Shown one piece after another: positions 25,582 to 34,058 of a stretch of DNA of 64,000 nt. The position numbers and the translations under genes are program-made. Origin of the DNA: Streptococcus infantis SPAR10 (GTDB lineage Bacteria; Bacillota; Bacilli; Lactobacillales; Streptococcaceae); the NCBI RefSeq assembly GCF_000279535.1, contig NZ_ALCH01000004.1, forward strand, positions 7,501-71,500. The letters are read 5' to 3'. Numbering within the stretch: position 1 is the stretch's first letter; each line of letters starts with the position of its first letter. The notes beneath the pieces are model-generated. The model did no database searches. It saw only the letters and a program-made list of their open reading frames with translations, and was not told where the DNA came from.

Positions 25582-26512
25582 TCACATGAAAAAAGATGAA
25601 CTGTTCGAAGGCTTTTACCTAATCAAATCAGCCGATCTGAGACAGACGCGTGCTGGGAAAAACTACCTAGCTTTCACCTTCCAAGATGATAGTGGGGAAA
25701 TCGAAGGAAAGCTCTGGGATGCCCAACCTCATAACGTTGAGGCCTTTACTGTAGGAAAGGTTGTCCACATGCAAGGGCGTCGTGAAGTTTACAACAACAC
25801 TCCACAGGTAAATCAAATTACCCTTCGCTTACCTCAGCCTGGCGAACCCAATGACCCAGCAGACTTCAAGGTCAAATCACCAGTGGATGTTAAAGAAATC
25901 CGTGAGTACATGGCACAGATGATTTTCAAGATTGAAAATCCCATCTGGCAACGAATCGTTCGGGCCCTCTATACCAAATATGATAAAGAATTTTATTCTT
26001 ATCCAGCTGCAAAAACCAACCACCATGCCTTTGAAACAGGGCTTGCTTATCATACAGCGACTATGGTTCGTTTAGCAGAGGCAATTGCAGATGTCTACCC
26101 ACAACTCAATAAGAGCTTGCTCTATGCAGGAATTATGCTTCATGACCTGGCTAAGGTTATTGAGTTAACAGGTCCGGATCAGACAGAGTATACAGTGAGA
26201 GGGAATCTTATCGGACATATCGCCTTGATTGATAGCGAGATTACCAAAGCGGTTATGGAACTTGGCATTGATGATACTCGAGAAGAAGTGGTGCTTCTGC
26301 GCCATGTGATTCTCAGCCACCATGGATTACTCGAGTATGGTAGTCCTGTTCGTCCTCGTGTGATGGAAGCTGAAATTATTCATATGATTGATAATTTGGA
26401 TGCGAGTATGATGATGATGTCAACAGCTCTGGCTCTTGTTGATGAGGGTGAAATGACCAATAAAGTCTTTGCTATGGACAATCGTTCCTTCTACAAGCCA
26501 AAATTAGACTAG
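25571..26512 (+). CDS. yhaM: 3'-5' exoribonuclease YhaM (Cbf1)
   Basis: A 313-residue protein with an N-terminal OB fold (about residues 10-95) and a C-terminal HD domain with HHAFETGLAYHTATM, MLHDLAK and HVILSHHG as metal ligands. YhaM/Cbf1 trims RNA 3' ends and is conserved in streptococci. The ATG at 25571 overlaps the rmuC end by 11 bases, and GAGGAAGA is upstream; the longer frame lies inside rmuC. Confidence 0.93.
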   Translation: MKISHMKKDELFEGFYLIKSADLRQTRAGKNYLAFTFQDDSGEIEGKLWDAQPHNVEAFTVGKVVHMQGRREVYNNTPQVNQITLRLPQPGEPNDPADFKVKSPVDVKEIREYMAQMIFKIENPIWQRIVRALYTKYDKEFYSYPAAKTNHHAFETGLAYHTATMVRLAEAIADVYPQLNKSLLYAGIMLHDLAKVIELTGPDQTEYTVRGNLIGHIALIDSEITKAVMELGIDDTREEVVLLRHVILSHHGLLEYGSPVRPRVMEAEIIHMIDNLDASMMMMSTALALVDEGEMTNKVFAMDNRSFYKPKLD

Positions 26513-26523
26513 AAACTAAAAAA

Positions 26524-26558
26524 ATGAGCTTTATTTAGACAATAAAGTTCGTTTTTTT
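26524..26558 (+). terminator. Terminator between yhaM and purR
   Basis: GAGCTTTATT pairs with AATAAAGTTC (one G-T) and is followed by seven Ts. Confidence 0.75.
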
Positions 26559-26567
26559 GCTTTAGTG

Positions 26568-26576
26568 TGTTATAAT
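26568..26576 (+). promoter_or_regulatory. Extended -10 promoter of purR
   Basis: TGTTATAAT lies 37 bases before the purR ATG; no -35 was recognised. Confidence 0.65.
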
Positions 26577-26613
26577 GAGAAAAAGACTAATTAAAAAGAA
26601 TGGTGAATAACTA

Positions 26614-27438
26614 ATGAAATTAAGAAGAAGTGATCGGATGGTTGTTATTTCCAATTATTTGATTAACAATCCATACAAATTAACCAGTCTCAATACCTTT
26701 GCGGAAAAGTATGAATCTGCCAAATCTTCTATTTCAGAAGATATTGTCATTATTAAGCGCGCCTTTGAAGAAATTGAAATCGGCCATATTCAAACGGTGA
26801 CAGGTGCTGGTGGTGGGGTTATTTTCACACCTTCTATCTCTACCCTTGAATCTAAAACAATCATCCAAGAGCTTCGCGATAAACTTTCAGAGAGCGACCG
26901 CATTCTGCCAGGAGGCTACATTTATTTGTCTGATCTCCTTAGCACTCCAGCTATTTTGAAAAATATTGGACGTATTATTGCTAAGAGCTTTATGGACCAA
27001 AAGATTGATGCTGTTATGACGGTAGCGACCAAAGGGGTTCCACTTGCAAATGCAGTAGCAAATGTTCTCAACGTACCTTTTGTCATTGTCCGTCGTGACT
27101 TGAAAATCACAGAAGGTTCAACTGTGAGTGTTAACTACGTCTCAGGTTCTAGTGACCGTATTGAAAAAATGTTCCTTTCAAAACGTAGCCTTAAAGCAGG
27201 AAGTCGTGTCTTGATTGTTGATGACTTCTTGAAAGGCGGAGGAACGATTAACGGTATGATTAGCCTTTTAACAGAGTTTGATTCTGAGCTAGCTGGTGTA
27301 GCTGTCTTTGCTGATAATGCGCAGGAAGATCGTGAACAGCAGTTCGACTATAAATCGCTCTTAAAAGTTACCAATATTGATGTGAAGAACCAACAAATTG
27401 AAGTTGAAGTTGGGAACATCTTCGAAACAGAAAAATAA
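26614..27438 (+). CDS. purR: Purine regulon regulator PurR
   Basis: A 274-residue regulator of the Gram-positive PurR type: an N-terminal winged helix (residues 1-75) and a C-terminal phosphoribosyltransferase-like domain with the PRPP-binding loop VLIVDDFLKGGGT. In lactococci and streptococci it activates or represses purine genes at PurBoxes depending on PRPP. Upstream bases 26544-26556 resemble a PurBox on the minus strand. Confidence 0.94.
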   Translation: MKLRRSDRMVVISNYLINNPYKLTSLNTFAEKYESAKSSISEDIVIIKRAFEEIEIGHIQTVTGAGGGVIFTPSISTLESKTIIQELRDKLSESDRILPGGYIYLSDLLSTPAILKNIGRIIAKSFMDQKIDAVMTVATKGVPLANAVANVLNVPFVIVRRDLKITEGSTVSVNYVSGSSDRIEKMFLSKRSLKAGSRVLIVDDFLKGGGTINGMISLLTEFDSELAGVAVFADNAQEDREQQFDYKSLLKVTNIDVKNQQIEVEVGNIFETEK

Positions 27439-27455
27439 GAGAGAATAAGATGCTT

Positions 27456-27486
27456 AAAGGTTGGAACTTTCGTCCCAGCCTTTCTT
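27456..27486 (+). terminator. Probable purR terminator
   Basis: A 9-bp stem with one G-T pair (AAAGGTTGG with CCAGCCTTT) and a 10-nt loop. The T tail is weak. Confidence 0.5.
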
Positions 27487-27510
27487 TGATAATGAATATG
27501 AAGGAGCCCT

Positions 27511-28764
27511 ATGAAGACGCCATTTATTAAACGTGAAGACTTAGAAAAGATTGTTGAAGAGTTTCCAACTCCATTCCATCTCTACGATGAAAAAGGTATT
27601 CGCGAGAAAGCACGCGCAGTTAATGAGGCTTTCTCTTGGAATAAAGGCTTTAAAGAATACTTCGCAGTTAAGGCAACCCCAACTCCAGCTATCTTGAAGA
27701 TTTTGCAAGAAGAAGGATGTGGAGTGGATTGTTCTAGTTATGTAGAACTCTTGATGAGTCATAAGCTTGGGTTTACAGGGGCGGAGATGATGTTTTCATC
27801 TAACAATACACCAGACCAGGAGTACGCTTATGCCCGTGAATTAGGGGCGACTATCAACTTGGATGCCTTTGAAGATATCGACCATTTAGAGCGCGCTGCG
27901 GGGATTCCTGAGATCATCTCTTGCCGTTACAATCCCGGTGGCGTATTTGAACTCGGAACGGATATTATGGATAATCCTGGTGAAGCTAAGTTCGGGATGA
28001 CTAAGGAACAGCTCTTTGAAGCCTTTGCTATCTTGAAAGAAAAGGGAGCAAAAACTTTTGGGATTCATTCCTTCCTAGCTTCTAATACTGTGACTCATCT
28101 CTATTATCCAGAATTGGCGCGCCAGCTTTTTGAACTGGCTGTAGAAATCAAGGAAAAGTTAGGTATTTCGCTGGACTTCATCAATCTTTCGGGAGGAATC
28201 GGGGTCAACTATCGTCCGGACCAGGAGCCAAATGATATTGCTTTAATTGGTGAGGGGGTTCGTCAGGTTTATGAAGAAGTTCTTACGCCAGCAAGTCTCG
28301 GTCAAGTTAAGATTTTTACAGAACTAGGTCGCTTTATGTTAGCGCCTCATGGAATTCTAGTGACTAAAGTAACCCATAAAAAGAAAACCTACCGAACTTA
28401 TCTCGGAGTAGATGCATCAGCTGTCAATCTTATGAGACCGGCTATGTATGGAGCCTATCACCACATCACCAATATGATGAATCCTGACGGTCAGACGGAA
28501 GTCGTTGATGTTGTTGGTTCACTTTGTGAAAACAACGACAAGTTTGCAGTTAATCGTGAACTACCTCAAACAGAAATTGGTGATCTGTTAGTCATTCATG
28601 ATACAGGTGCGCATGGATTCTCTATGGGTTACCAGTACAATGCGAAACTTCGTTCAGCAGAGATTCTCTACACAGAGGACGGTGGTGCACGACTAATCCG
28701 CAGAGCAGAGCGACCTGAGGACTATTTTGCGACTCTCTATGGATTCGACTTTGACAAGGATTAG
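27511..28764 (+). CDS. lysA: Diaminopimelate decarboxylase
   Basis: A 417-residue fold-type III PLP decarboxylase. The Schiff-base lysine is K54 (YFAVKATPTP), the glycine-rich PLP-phosphate loop is NLSGGIGVNY, and the second-subunit cysteine is in GSLCENND. LysA makes lysine from meso-diaminopimelate. The sequence also superficially resembles carboxynorspermidine decarboxylases, but its length and position between purR and pflA match pneumococcal lysA. GAAGGAG precedes the ATG. No lysine riboswitch is present in the short leader. Confidence 0.88.
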   Translation: MKTPFIKREDLEKIVEEFPTPFHLYDEKGIREKARAVNEAFSWNKGFKEYFAVKATPTPAILKILQEEGCGVDCSSYVELLMSHKLGFTGAEMMFSSNNTPDQEYAYARELGATINLDAFEDIDHLERAAGIPEIISCRYNPGGVFELGTDIMDNPGEAKFGMTKEQLFEAFAILKEKGAKTFGIHSFLASNTVTHLYYPELARQLFELAVEIKEKLGISLDFINLSGGIGVNYRPDQEPNDIALIGEGVRQVYEEVLTPASLGQVKIFTELGRFMLAPHGILVTKVTHKKKTYRTYLGVDASAVNLMRPAMYGAYHHITNMMNPDGQTEVVDVVGSLCENNDKFAVNRELPQTEIGDLLVIHDTGAHGFSMGYQYNAKLRSAEILYTEDGGARLIRRAERPEDYFATLYGFDFDKD

Positions 28765-28853
28765 AAGAATTTTTGAAAATCATGAAAGTTGAAAGTGAAA
28801 AACAGTTTGTTTTCTAAAAAATAGACAAAATCTGTGGTTTTTCTTTTCAGGCA

Positions 28854-28862
28854 TGATATAAT
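28854..28862 (+). promoter_or_regulatory. Extended -10 promoter of pflA
   Basis: TGATATAAT, 34 bases before the start codon. Confidence 0.65.
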
Positions 28863-28896
28863 AAAGCTATAAAACGGTTTCAAGGAAGGTGACGTG

Positions 28897-29691
28897 ATGT
28901 CTGAAGAAACAATTGACTATGGACAAGTGACAGGAATGGTGCATTCGACAGAGAGTTTTGGGGCGGTAGATGGCCCTGGAATTCGTTTCATTGTCTTTTT
29001 GCAGGGCTGTCAGATGCGTTGCCAGTATTGCCATAACCCTGACACATGGGCGATGGAAACCAATAAATCTCGTGTACGAACAGTAGATGATGTTCTAGAA
29101 GAAGCGCTTCGTTATCGTGGTTTCTGGGGAGACAAGGGAGGTATCACAGTCAGTGGAGGAGAAGCTCTCTTGCAGATTGATTTCTTGATTGCTCTCTTTA
29201 CAAAAGCAAAAGAAAAAGGAATCCACTGTACCTTGGATACTTGTGCCCTTCCATTCCGTAATAAACCACGTTATTTAGAGAAATTCAACAAACTAATGGC
29301 CGTGACAGACTTGGTTCTTCTTGATATCAAGGAAATCAACGAAGCACAACACAAGATTGTAACCAGTCAAACCAATAAAAACATCTTGGCTTGTGCTCAG
29401 TACTTGTCAGATATTGGGAAACCTGTTTGGATTCGTCACGTTCTTGTGCCTGGATTGACAGACCGTGATGAAGATTTGATTGAACTTGGGAAGTTCGTAA
29501 AAACTCTTAAAAACGTTGATAAGTTTGAAATCCTACCCTACCACACTATGGGAGAATTCAAATGGCGTGAACTTGGGATTCCGTATTCACTTGAAGGGGT
29601 TAAACCTCCAACAGCAGATCGTGTGAAGAACGCTAAGGAATTGATGGATACAGAAAGCTATCAAGATTACATGAAACGTGTACATGGATAA
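28897..29691 (+). CDS. pflA: Pyruvate formate-lyase-activating enzyme
   Basis: A 264-residue radical-SAM enzyme that installs the glycyl radical on pyruvate formate-lyase. The cluster cysteines are C38, C42 and C45 (GCQMRCQYC), followed by GGITVSGGE for SAM binding. An in-frame GTG one codon upstream (28894) is also possible, but AAGGAAGGTGA is better spaced for the ATG. It ends with a clear terminator, beyond which the accessory cassette begins. Confidence 0.95.
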   Translation: MSEETIDYGQVTGMVHSTESFGAVDGPGIRFIVFLQGCQMRCQYCHNPDTWAMETNKSRVRTVDDVLEEALRYRGFWGDKGGITVSGGEALLQIDFLIALFTKAKEKGIHCTLDTCALPFRNKPRYLEKFNKLMAVTDLVLLDIKEINEAQHKIVTSQTNKNILACAQYLSDIGKPVWIRHVLVPGLTDRDEDLIELGKFVKTLKNVDKFEILPYHTMGEFKWRELGIPYSLEGVKPPTADRVKNAKELMDTESYQDYMKRVHG

Positions 29692-29695
29692 AAAG

Positions 29696-29721
29696 AAGCC
29701 TGATGGAAACATCGGGCTTTT
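29696..29721 (+). terminator. pflA terminator
   Basis: A 10-bp stem with one T-G pair, capped by a GAAA tetraloop (29696-29705 with 29710-29719), runs into Ts. Confidence 0.82.
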
Positions 29722-29810
29722 AAGTTTACACAAATAAATACAAATAAGATTAAATTAAACAAAATTTTTATGATTTATATGACAATACAGATTTTATAAA
29801 GATTTAAAAT

Positions 29811-29848
29811 TCTGAAAAAAATCCGAAAATTATTGGTTAATATATACT
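29811..29848 (+). promoter_or_regulatory. Candidate response-regulator operator and promoter of the ABC cassette
   Basis: Direct repeats TCTGAAAA (29811-29818) and TCCGAAAA (29822-29829) have an 11-bp period. TATACT at 29843-29848 is the likely -10, and no -35 hexamer is present. Lantibiotic-type regulators such as NisR and SpaR bind repeats with 11-bp phasing at this distance, so this may be the site of the regulator encoded 2.3 kb downstream. Confidence 0.45.
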
Positions 29849-29889
29849 TGTTTAAAACGATAAAACAAAAAATTGAACAGGAGACATCT

Positions 29890-30600
29890 ATGGAACAAAG
29901 TATTACCATTAAAAATCTATGTAAGTCATATGGTCACACTCAAATTTTAAAAGATATTTCTTTTGAAGCAAAAGCAGGTAGAGTGACTGCTTTCCTTGGT
30001 CCAAATGGAGCTGGTAAAAGTTCAACCTTACGTATCTTATTAGGATTAGACAAAGCAACATCTGGTCTTACCAAAATTGGAAATCAAACTTATAAGGAAT
30101 TAAAATTTCCTCTAAAGACTGTAGGAGCTTCATTTGACAGTGTCGGAGCTCCTGATGATCGGACTGTTTATCAACATTTGAAAATTGTTGCTGCTAGTAA
30201 TGGAATATCCAGCCAGCGAATTGAGCAAGTCTTGGATATGGTGGATATTAGCCATAAGAAAAAATCTAAAATAGGAAAATTATCATTAGGAGAAGGACAA
30301 CGCTTGGGAATTGCAACAGCTCTATTAGGGGATCCTCAGTATTTGATATTGGATGAACCGACAAATGGGTTGGATCCAAGAGGAATTCGGTGGTTTAGAG
30401 AGTTTATAAAAAAACAAGCTCAAGAAGGAAAGACCGTCTTGCTATCATCTCATATATTATCGGAAGTGGAAGCAGTGACAGATGATGTGGTCATCATAAA
30501 TAAAGGCAAAGTTCTTATAAAAGGGACTTTACAAGAAGTGATGAAAAATCTTTCTTCACTGGAGGAAGTCTTCTTTAGATTAACAGAGGGAGGAAAGTGA
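29890..30600 (+). CDS. ABC transporter ATP-binding protein (immunity/multidrug type)
   Basis: A 236-residue ABC ATPase. Walker A is GPNGAGKS near residue 38, the signature is unusual (LSLGEGQRLG), Walker B is YLILDEPTNGLD, and the switch His is in LLSSHIL. At the Q-loop position the sequence reads VGASFDSVG with no glutamine, which recalls the altered loops of lantibiotic-immunity ATPases. AGGAGA precedes the ATG at 29890. Two permeases follow at 1 base and by adjacency, so it forms a three-component exporter. Confidence 0.85.
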   Translation: MEQSITIKNLCKSYGHTQILKDISFEAKAGRVTAFLGPNGAGKSSTLRILLGLDKATSGLTKIGNQTYKELKFPLKTVGASFDSVGAPDDRTVYQHLKIVAASNGISSQRIEQVLDMVDISHKKKSKIGKLSLGEGQRLGIATALLGDPQYLILDEPTNGLDPRGIRWFREFIKKQAQEGKTVLLSSHILSEVEAVTDDVVIINKGKVLIKGTLQEVMKNLSSLEEVFFRLTEGGK

Positions 30601-30601
30601 C

Positions 30602-31387
30602 ATGGCACTTATTTACTCTCTTCATTCTGAAATATTGAAATTACTTTATAAGAGAGCTACTCATGTTGTACTATTCTTGATACTAGTATTTCAAACGTTT
30701 TTAGCAAATATTGGTGCATCTCAAATTGTTTCAGTTGGTATCCATGCTACCCCAGAGACAACCCCAGAGTTAGTAGAAGCTATTCCCCCTATTGAATTTT
30801 TAGGTTTTGATGTTACTTTAGTTGGCGTTTTTTTTATGATTATCTTAGGCTCAATCTACGGAGCTGAAGAGTATAAAGGCTCTGCTATTCGCACAAGCCT
30901 CCTTTCTAATACGAGTAGAAGTACTTTCCTAGTTTCAAAAACATTAGTTTGGCTGGTATTTTCTTTTGTCATTTCCTTCCTATCAATATTTCTGACGATT
31001 AACATGACACATTATGTTTTAGGACAAGATGGTTTATTACTTTTTTCACTAAATGGGACAGTTTGGTTCTATATGTTTTTGGACAGTATAGCTTGGACGT
31101 TGTTGGGGCTTTTAGCCTATATTCTGGCTTTAACATTTAAAAAAGCCCTTGTTCCCCTATTGTTTTTGCTTCCTCAAGTCTACAATTTAGGAACATTCTT
31201 AGCCGATCATATATCAATTGCGAAATTTCTTCCAGTTTCATTGAGCTATGGACTGATTGCTACATCTCCTCAAATGTTAGAACAGAATAGTTTACAAAAT
31301 ATTTTGCTTTTACTTTGTTGGAATTTGTCATTCTTGGTTTTGGCAATTTACCGGTTACTTAAGTCAGATGTTGGAGGAGGGGAATGA
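30602..31387 (+). CDS. ABC-2 type permease subunit 1
   Basis: A 261-residue protein with about six hydrophobic segments, the first at residues 20-40 and the last near the C-terminus. Between helices 1 and 2 is an extracytoplasmic loop. The cytoplasmic motif GAEEYKGSAIRTSLLSNTSR also appears in the next gene in altered form, so the two permeases are related. This layout resembles LanE/LanG immunity permeases. It starts one base after the ATPase stop and is AT-rich compared with the core genes. Confidence 0.75.
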   Translation: MALIYSLHSEILKLLYKRATHVVLFLILVFQTFLANIGASQIVSVGIHATPETTPELVEAIPPIEFLGFDVTLVGVFFMIILGSIYGAEEYKGSAIRTSLLSNTSRSTFLVSKTLVWLVFSFVISFLSIFLTINMTHYVLGQDGLLLFSLNGTVWFYMFLDSIAWTLLGLLAYILALTFKKALVPLLFLLPQVYNLGTFLADHISIAKFLPVSLSYGLIATSPQMLEQNSLQNILLLLCWNLSFLVLAIYRLLKSDVGGGE

Positions 31388-31388
31388 G

Positions 31389-32108
31389 TTGAAAGAGCAA
31401 TTTAAAAGTGAGTATCTCAAGTTTATTATGAATCCTTGGCATTGGTTGATTATAGGTGCTCTATTACTTTGTGTTCCGCCGATGGTTATTTTTTTAAATA
31501 GTAAACCAGATCAGTTGACCCTACACTTTGTTTTGGAACAGCTACTGCAAAGTCTCTATTTAGGACAGGCAGGTTTTATTAGTCTAGCTATACTATTTAT
31601 AGGTCAAGAATTTACAGGTTCTAGCCTTCGTACAAGTTTTCTTACATGTCCAAATCGTTTAAAATTTATAATATGTAAACTAGCTATTGTGTTATGTGTG
31701 GAAATTGTATTATTGCTAGCTTTAATATCAGTATGTATACTAATTGCCCAAGGATACTACAATATCAATCTTTTGAGCAATATTAAAAATGTTCTAACAA
31801 TCCTATTTCCAGTTTGTATTTCTATTTTAACCTTCTCTCTTTTAAGTGGTATTTTTGTATTTATTTTCCGATCTTTTACCTTAATTTTGGGAATAAGTTT
31901 ATCTCTTTTATTGGGCTTGGGACAAATGCTACTACAATTCAGTTCTTTTTTTAGAAATTTACCATTACTAGCTAGTATGAACTGTTACTATATCCATCCT
32001 TTATCACTTTATTACCCAGTTTGGCAAGGTCTGGGGATACAAATAGTTTGGTTATTAATTGTTTTTGTAGTTGCTACACTGATACTTATAGGAAGAAATG
32101 TACGCTAA
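31389..32108 (+). CDS. ABC-2 type permease subunit 2
   Basis: A protein of about 239 residues with six hydrophobic segments and the motif GQEFTGSSLRTSFLT, the counterpart of the motif in the preceding permease. I chose TTG at 31389 because GGAGGAGGGG lies just upstream and the codon follows the previous stop by one base; ATG at 31368 is in frame but has no ribosome site. It completes the transporter and is followed by a terminator. Confidence 0.7.
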   Translation: MKEQFKSEYLKFIMNPWHWLIIGALLLCVPPMVIFLNSKPDQLTLHFVLEQLLQSLYLGQAGFISLAILFIGQEFTGSSLRTSFLTCPNRLKFIICKLAIVLCVEIVLLLALISVCILIAQGYYNINLLSNIKNVLTILFPVCISILTFSLLSGIFVFIFRSFTLILGISLSLLLGLGQMLLQFSSFFRNLPLLASMNCYYIHPLSLYYPVWQGLGIQIVWLLIVFVVATLILIGRNVR

Positions 32109-32132
32109 AGACAGGGGCTATCCTGTCTTTTT
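32107..32132 (+). terminator. Terminator between the ABC genes and the two-component genes
   Basis: A 9-bp perfect stem (AAAGACAGG with CCTGTCTTT) is followed by Ts. Confidence 0.78.
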
Positions 32133-32141
32133 CTCAGTTAA

Positions 32142-32150
32142 TGATATAAT
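32142..32150 (+). promoter_or_regulatory. Extended -10 promoter of the two-component genes
   Basis: TGATATAAT, 20 bases before the response regulator ATG. It gives these genes their own transcript. Confidence 0.65.
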
Positions 32151-32170
32151 ATAACTTAGGAGCGTGAGTT

Positions 32171-32857
32171 ATGGCTTATAAAATTTTAGTTGTAGATGAT
32201 GATCTTGCTATTCTTCGCCTAATAAAGAAGGTACTAGAGTATGAAAAGTATGAAGTAGTCATACGAGATAACATAGAAGAGATTGATCTTTGTGATTTTA
32301 CAGGATTTGACTTGATTTTATTAGATATTATGATGCCTGTTAGTGGTTTAGAAGTCTGTCAGATGATTCGCGAGCAGATATCTGTTCCTATCTGTTTTAT
32401 AACTGCTAAGGATATGGATGAAGATTTGGTGGCTGGAATCAATGCAGGAGCTGATGATTATATTATCAAGCCCTTTAGTATGCCAGAGCTTTTAGCACGT
32501 GTTAAAATGCACTTACGTCGTGAAGAACGGACTAAAGGAAATGTTCATCAAATAAAGATTGGGAAGCTTATACTATATACGGATAGTAAGGAACTATTTG
32601 TAAACGAAGATAAGATTGCCTTGACAAGGAGGGAATTTGATATAGTGAATCTTTTAGCAAGTAACCCAAGTAAAATATATTCTATAGAGGAAATCTATAA
32701 TTATTTATATCCACAAAGTTCAGAAGCTCTTTTACGTTCGGTTTCAGAGTACATTTATCAAATTCGTCAAAAGCTGAAACCTTATCAATTAAATCCAATT
32801 AAAACCTTGTACGGTGGAGGATATCAATGGGTAGAATCAAAAGTTTTAGACAATTAA
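32171..32857 (+). CDS. OmpR-family response regulator (SpaR/NisR-like)
   Basis: This 228-residue protein has a receiver domain (residues 1-120) with acidic pair D10-D11, phosphoacceptor D52 (LLDIMMP) and the switch-region Thr and Lys in FITAKD and IIKPFS. A winged-helix DNA-binding domain (about 130-225) follows, with LTRREFDIVNLLAS and the closing TLYGGGYQW. AGGAG at 32158-32162 precedes it. It overlaps the kinase start by 31 bases. It probably controls the ABC cassette just upstream. Confidence 0.88.
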   Translation: MAYKILVVDDDLAILRLIKKVLEYEKYEVVIRDNIEEIDLCDFTGFDLILLDIMMPVSGLEVCQMIREQISVPICFITAKDMDEDLVAGINAGADDYIIKPFSMPELLARVKMHLRREERTKGNVHQIKIGKLILYTDSKELFVNEDKIALTRREFDIVNLLASNPSKIYSIEEIYNYLYPQSSEALLRSVSEYIYQIRQKLKPYQLNPIKTLYGGGYQWVESKVLDN

Positions 32858-33917
32858 TTCGAGAAACCTGCTGGAGAATTATTTGGCAGTTTAGTCTTGG
32901 CTTACTAATGGCCTATCTTATTCCCTTAGCTTCAGTATCTATACAAATAAATGAAGATGGGAAGCCTCTTAAAAATAATGATGTTCAATCAATTTTTTTA
33001 ATGTGTCATCATGGATATATATTTGTGTTTTATTGATTATTCTAATAAGTTATCACATTGGTAAATTGTTGAAAAAACTAAGTTATGAAATGAATTTGAT
33101 TTATGAAAATAGTATGTGGCTTGAAAGCGAATGTACAGAAAGATTAACGGTTAAGGAGTTTCGTGAGACTGGTAATCGCATTATTGTGATGCAAAATCGT
33201 ATTCGACAGCTATTAGATGATGAGAAGCAACAGAAAGAAGATTTGATGTTTCAGGTTTCAGCAGCTTCTCATGATTTAAAGACACCTCTAACTATCATCA
33301 AAGGGAATGCAGAATTTTTGCACATTTCCACTAAAGATGAGCAGTCTAAAGAATGTTTAGCGGATATAGTTCATGCTAGTCAACGCTTGCTTGATTATTT
33401 TAATCAGTTGATTCATTATTCTAAAACTTACTATGATGATGAGACAGGTTGGACGGAGTATTCTTCTTCAGATTTTATCAATGAATTAGAGAAAGAAGTC
33501 TCTTTTTTGATAAAAAATCAGATGAAGTTTTCTTTTGAACAAAATTTGAAAGGAACTGAAAGCTATTATATAAATCCATCTCTTCTGATTCGTGCAATAC
33601 AAAATATTTTAACAAATGCTTTGGAGTATGCAGATAAACAGAATCCTAAAATTAAAATTAGGGTAGAGCAAGAGGGGAAGGAATTGAAAATAGGGATATG
33701 GAATAATGGCTCTGAATTTCCAGATGAAGTTTTAACTAATTTTGGGAAGCTCTTTTATCGTATGGATAAAGCTAGAACGGTTAAAGAGCAACATTTTGGT
33801 ATTGGACTTAGTTTTGTATGTAGAGTTGCAAAACTGCACAAAGGCCGAGTTGAGCTTAGAAATAGAGACGAGGGAGCAGAAGTTTTAATGGCTCTTAATT
33901 GTATTAAATCAAAGTGA
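32827..33917 (+). pseudogene. Sensor histidine kinase (LanK/SpaK type), frameshifted in a T7 run
   Basis: Two frames together encode one kinase of about 363 residues. The first (from ATG 32827, preceded by GGAGG) gives the N-terminal helix WRIIWQFSLGLLMAYLIPLAS and a short loop. The second, open across about 32991-33917, gives the second helix (IYICVLLIILISYHIG), the dimerisation His in SAASHDLKTPLT, the N box QNILTNALEYA, and G boxes ending FGIGLSFVCRVAKLHKG. The frames join if the run of seven Ts at 32993-32999 had eight. As written, translation stops after 69 residues. It may be a real mutation, a phase-variable tract or a sequencing error. Confidence 0.75.
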
Positions 33918-33978
33918 TTTACTTACTAATTTGTTGTCATAGGATTTAAATAAATTAAGATGTGAAAGTAGATAATAA

Positions 33979-34037
33979 AAACGAATGAATGATACCTAGT
34001 TCATGAAAACTAATTGTCATTCATTCGTTTTTTTAAT
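33979..34037. terminator. Bidirectional terminator between the kinase and yidC
   Basis: A long stem (about AAAACGAATGAATGA with TCATTCATTCGTTTT) with T runs in both directions serves the converging kinase and yidC genes. Confidence 0.85.
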
Positions 34038-34058
34038 TATTGGATAGCACACGTAGCT

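Noticed and set aside
29722..29889. A lantibiotic precursor gene upstream of the ABC cassette
   Set aside because: No ORF with a leader and a Cys/Ser/Thr-rich core was found on either strand in this gap or in the two later gaps of the cassette.
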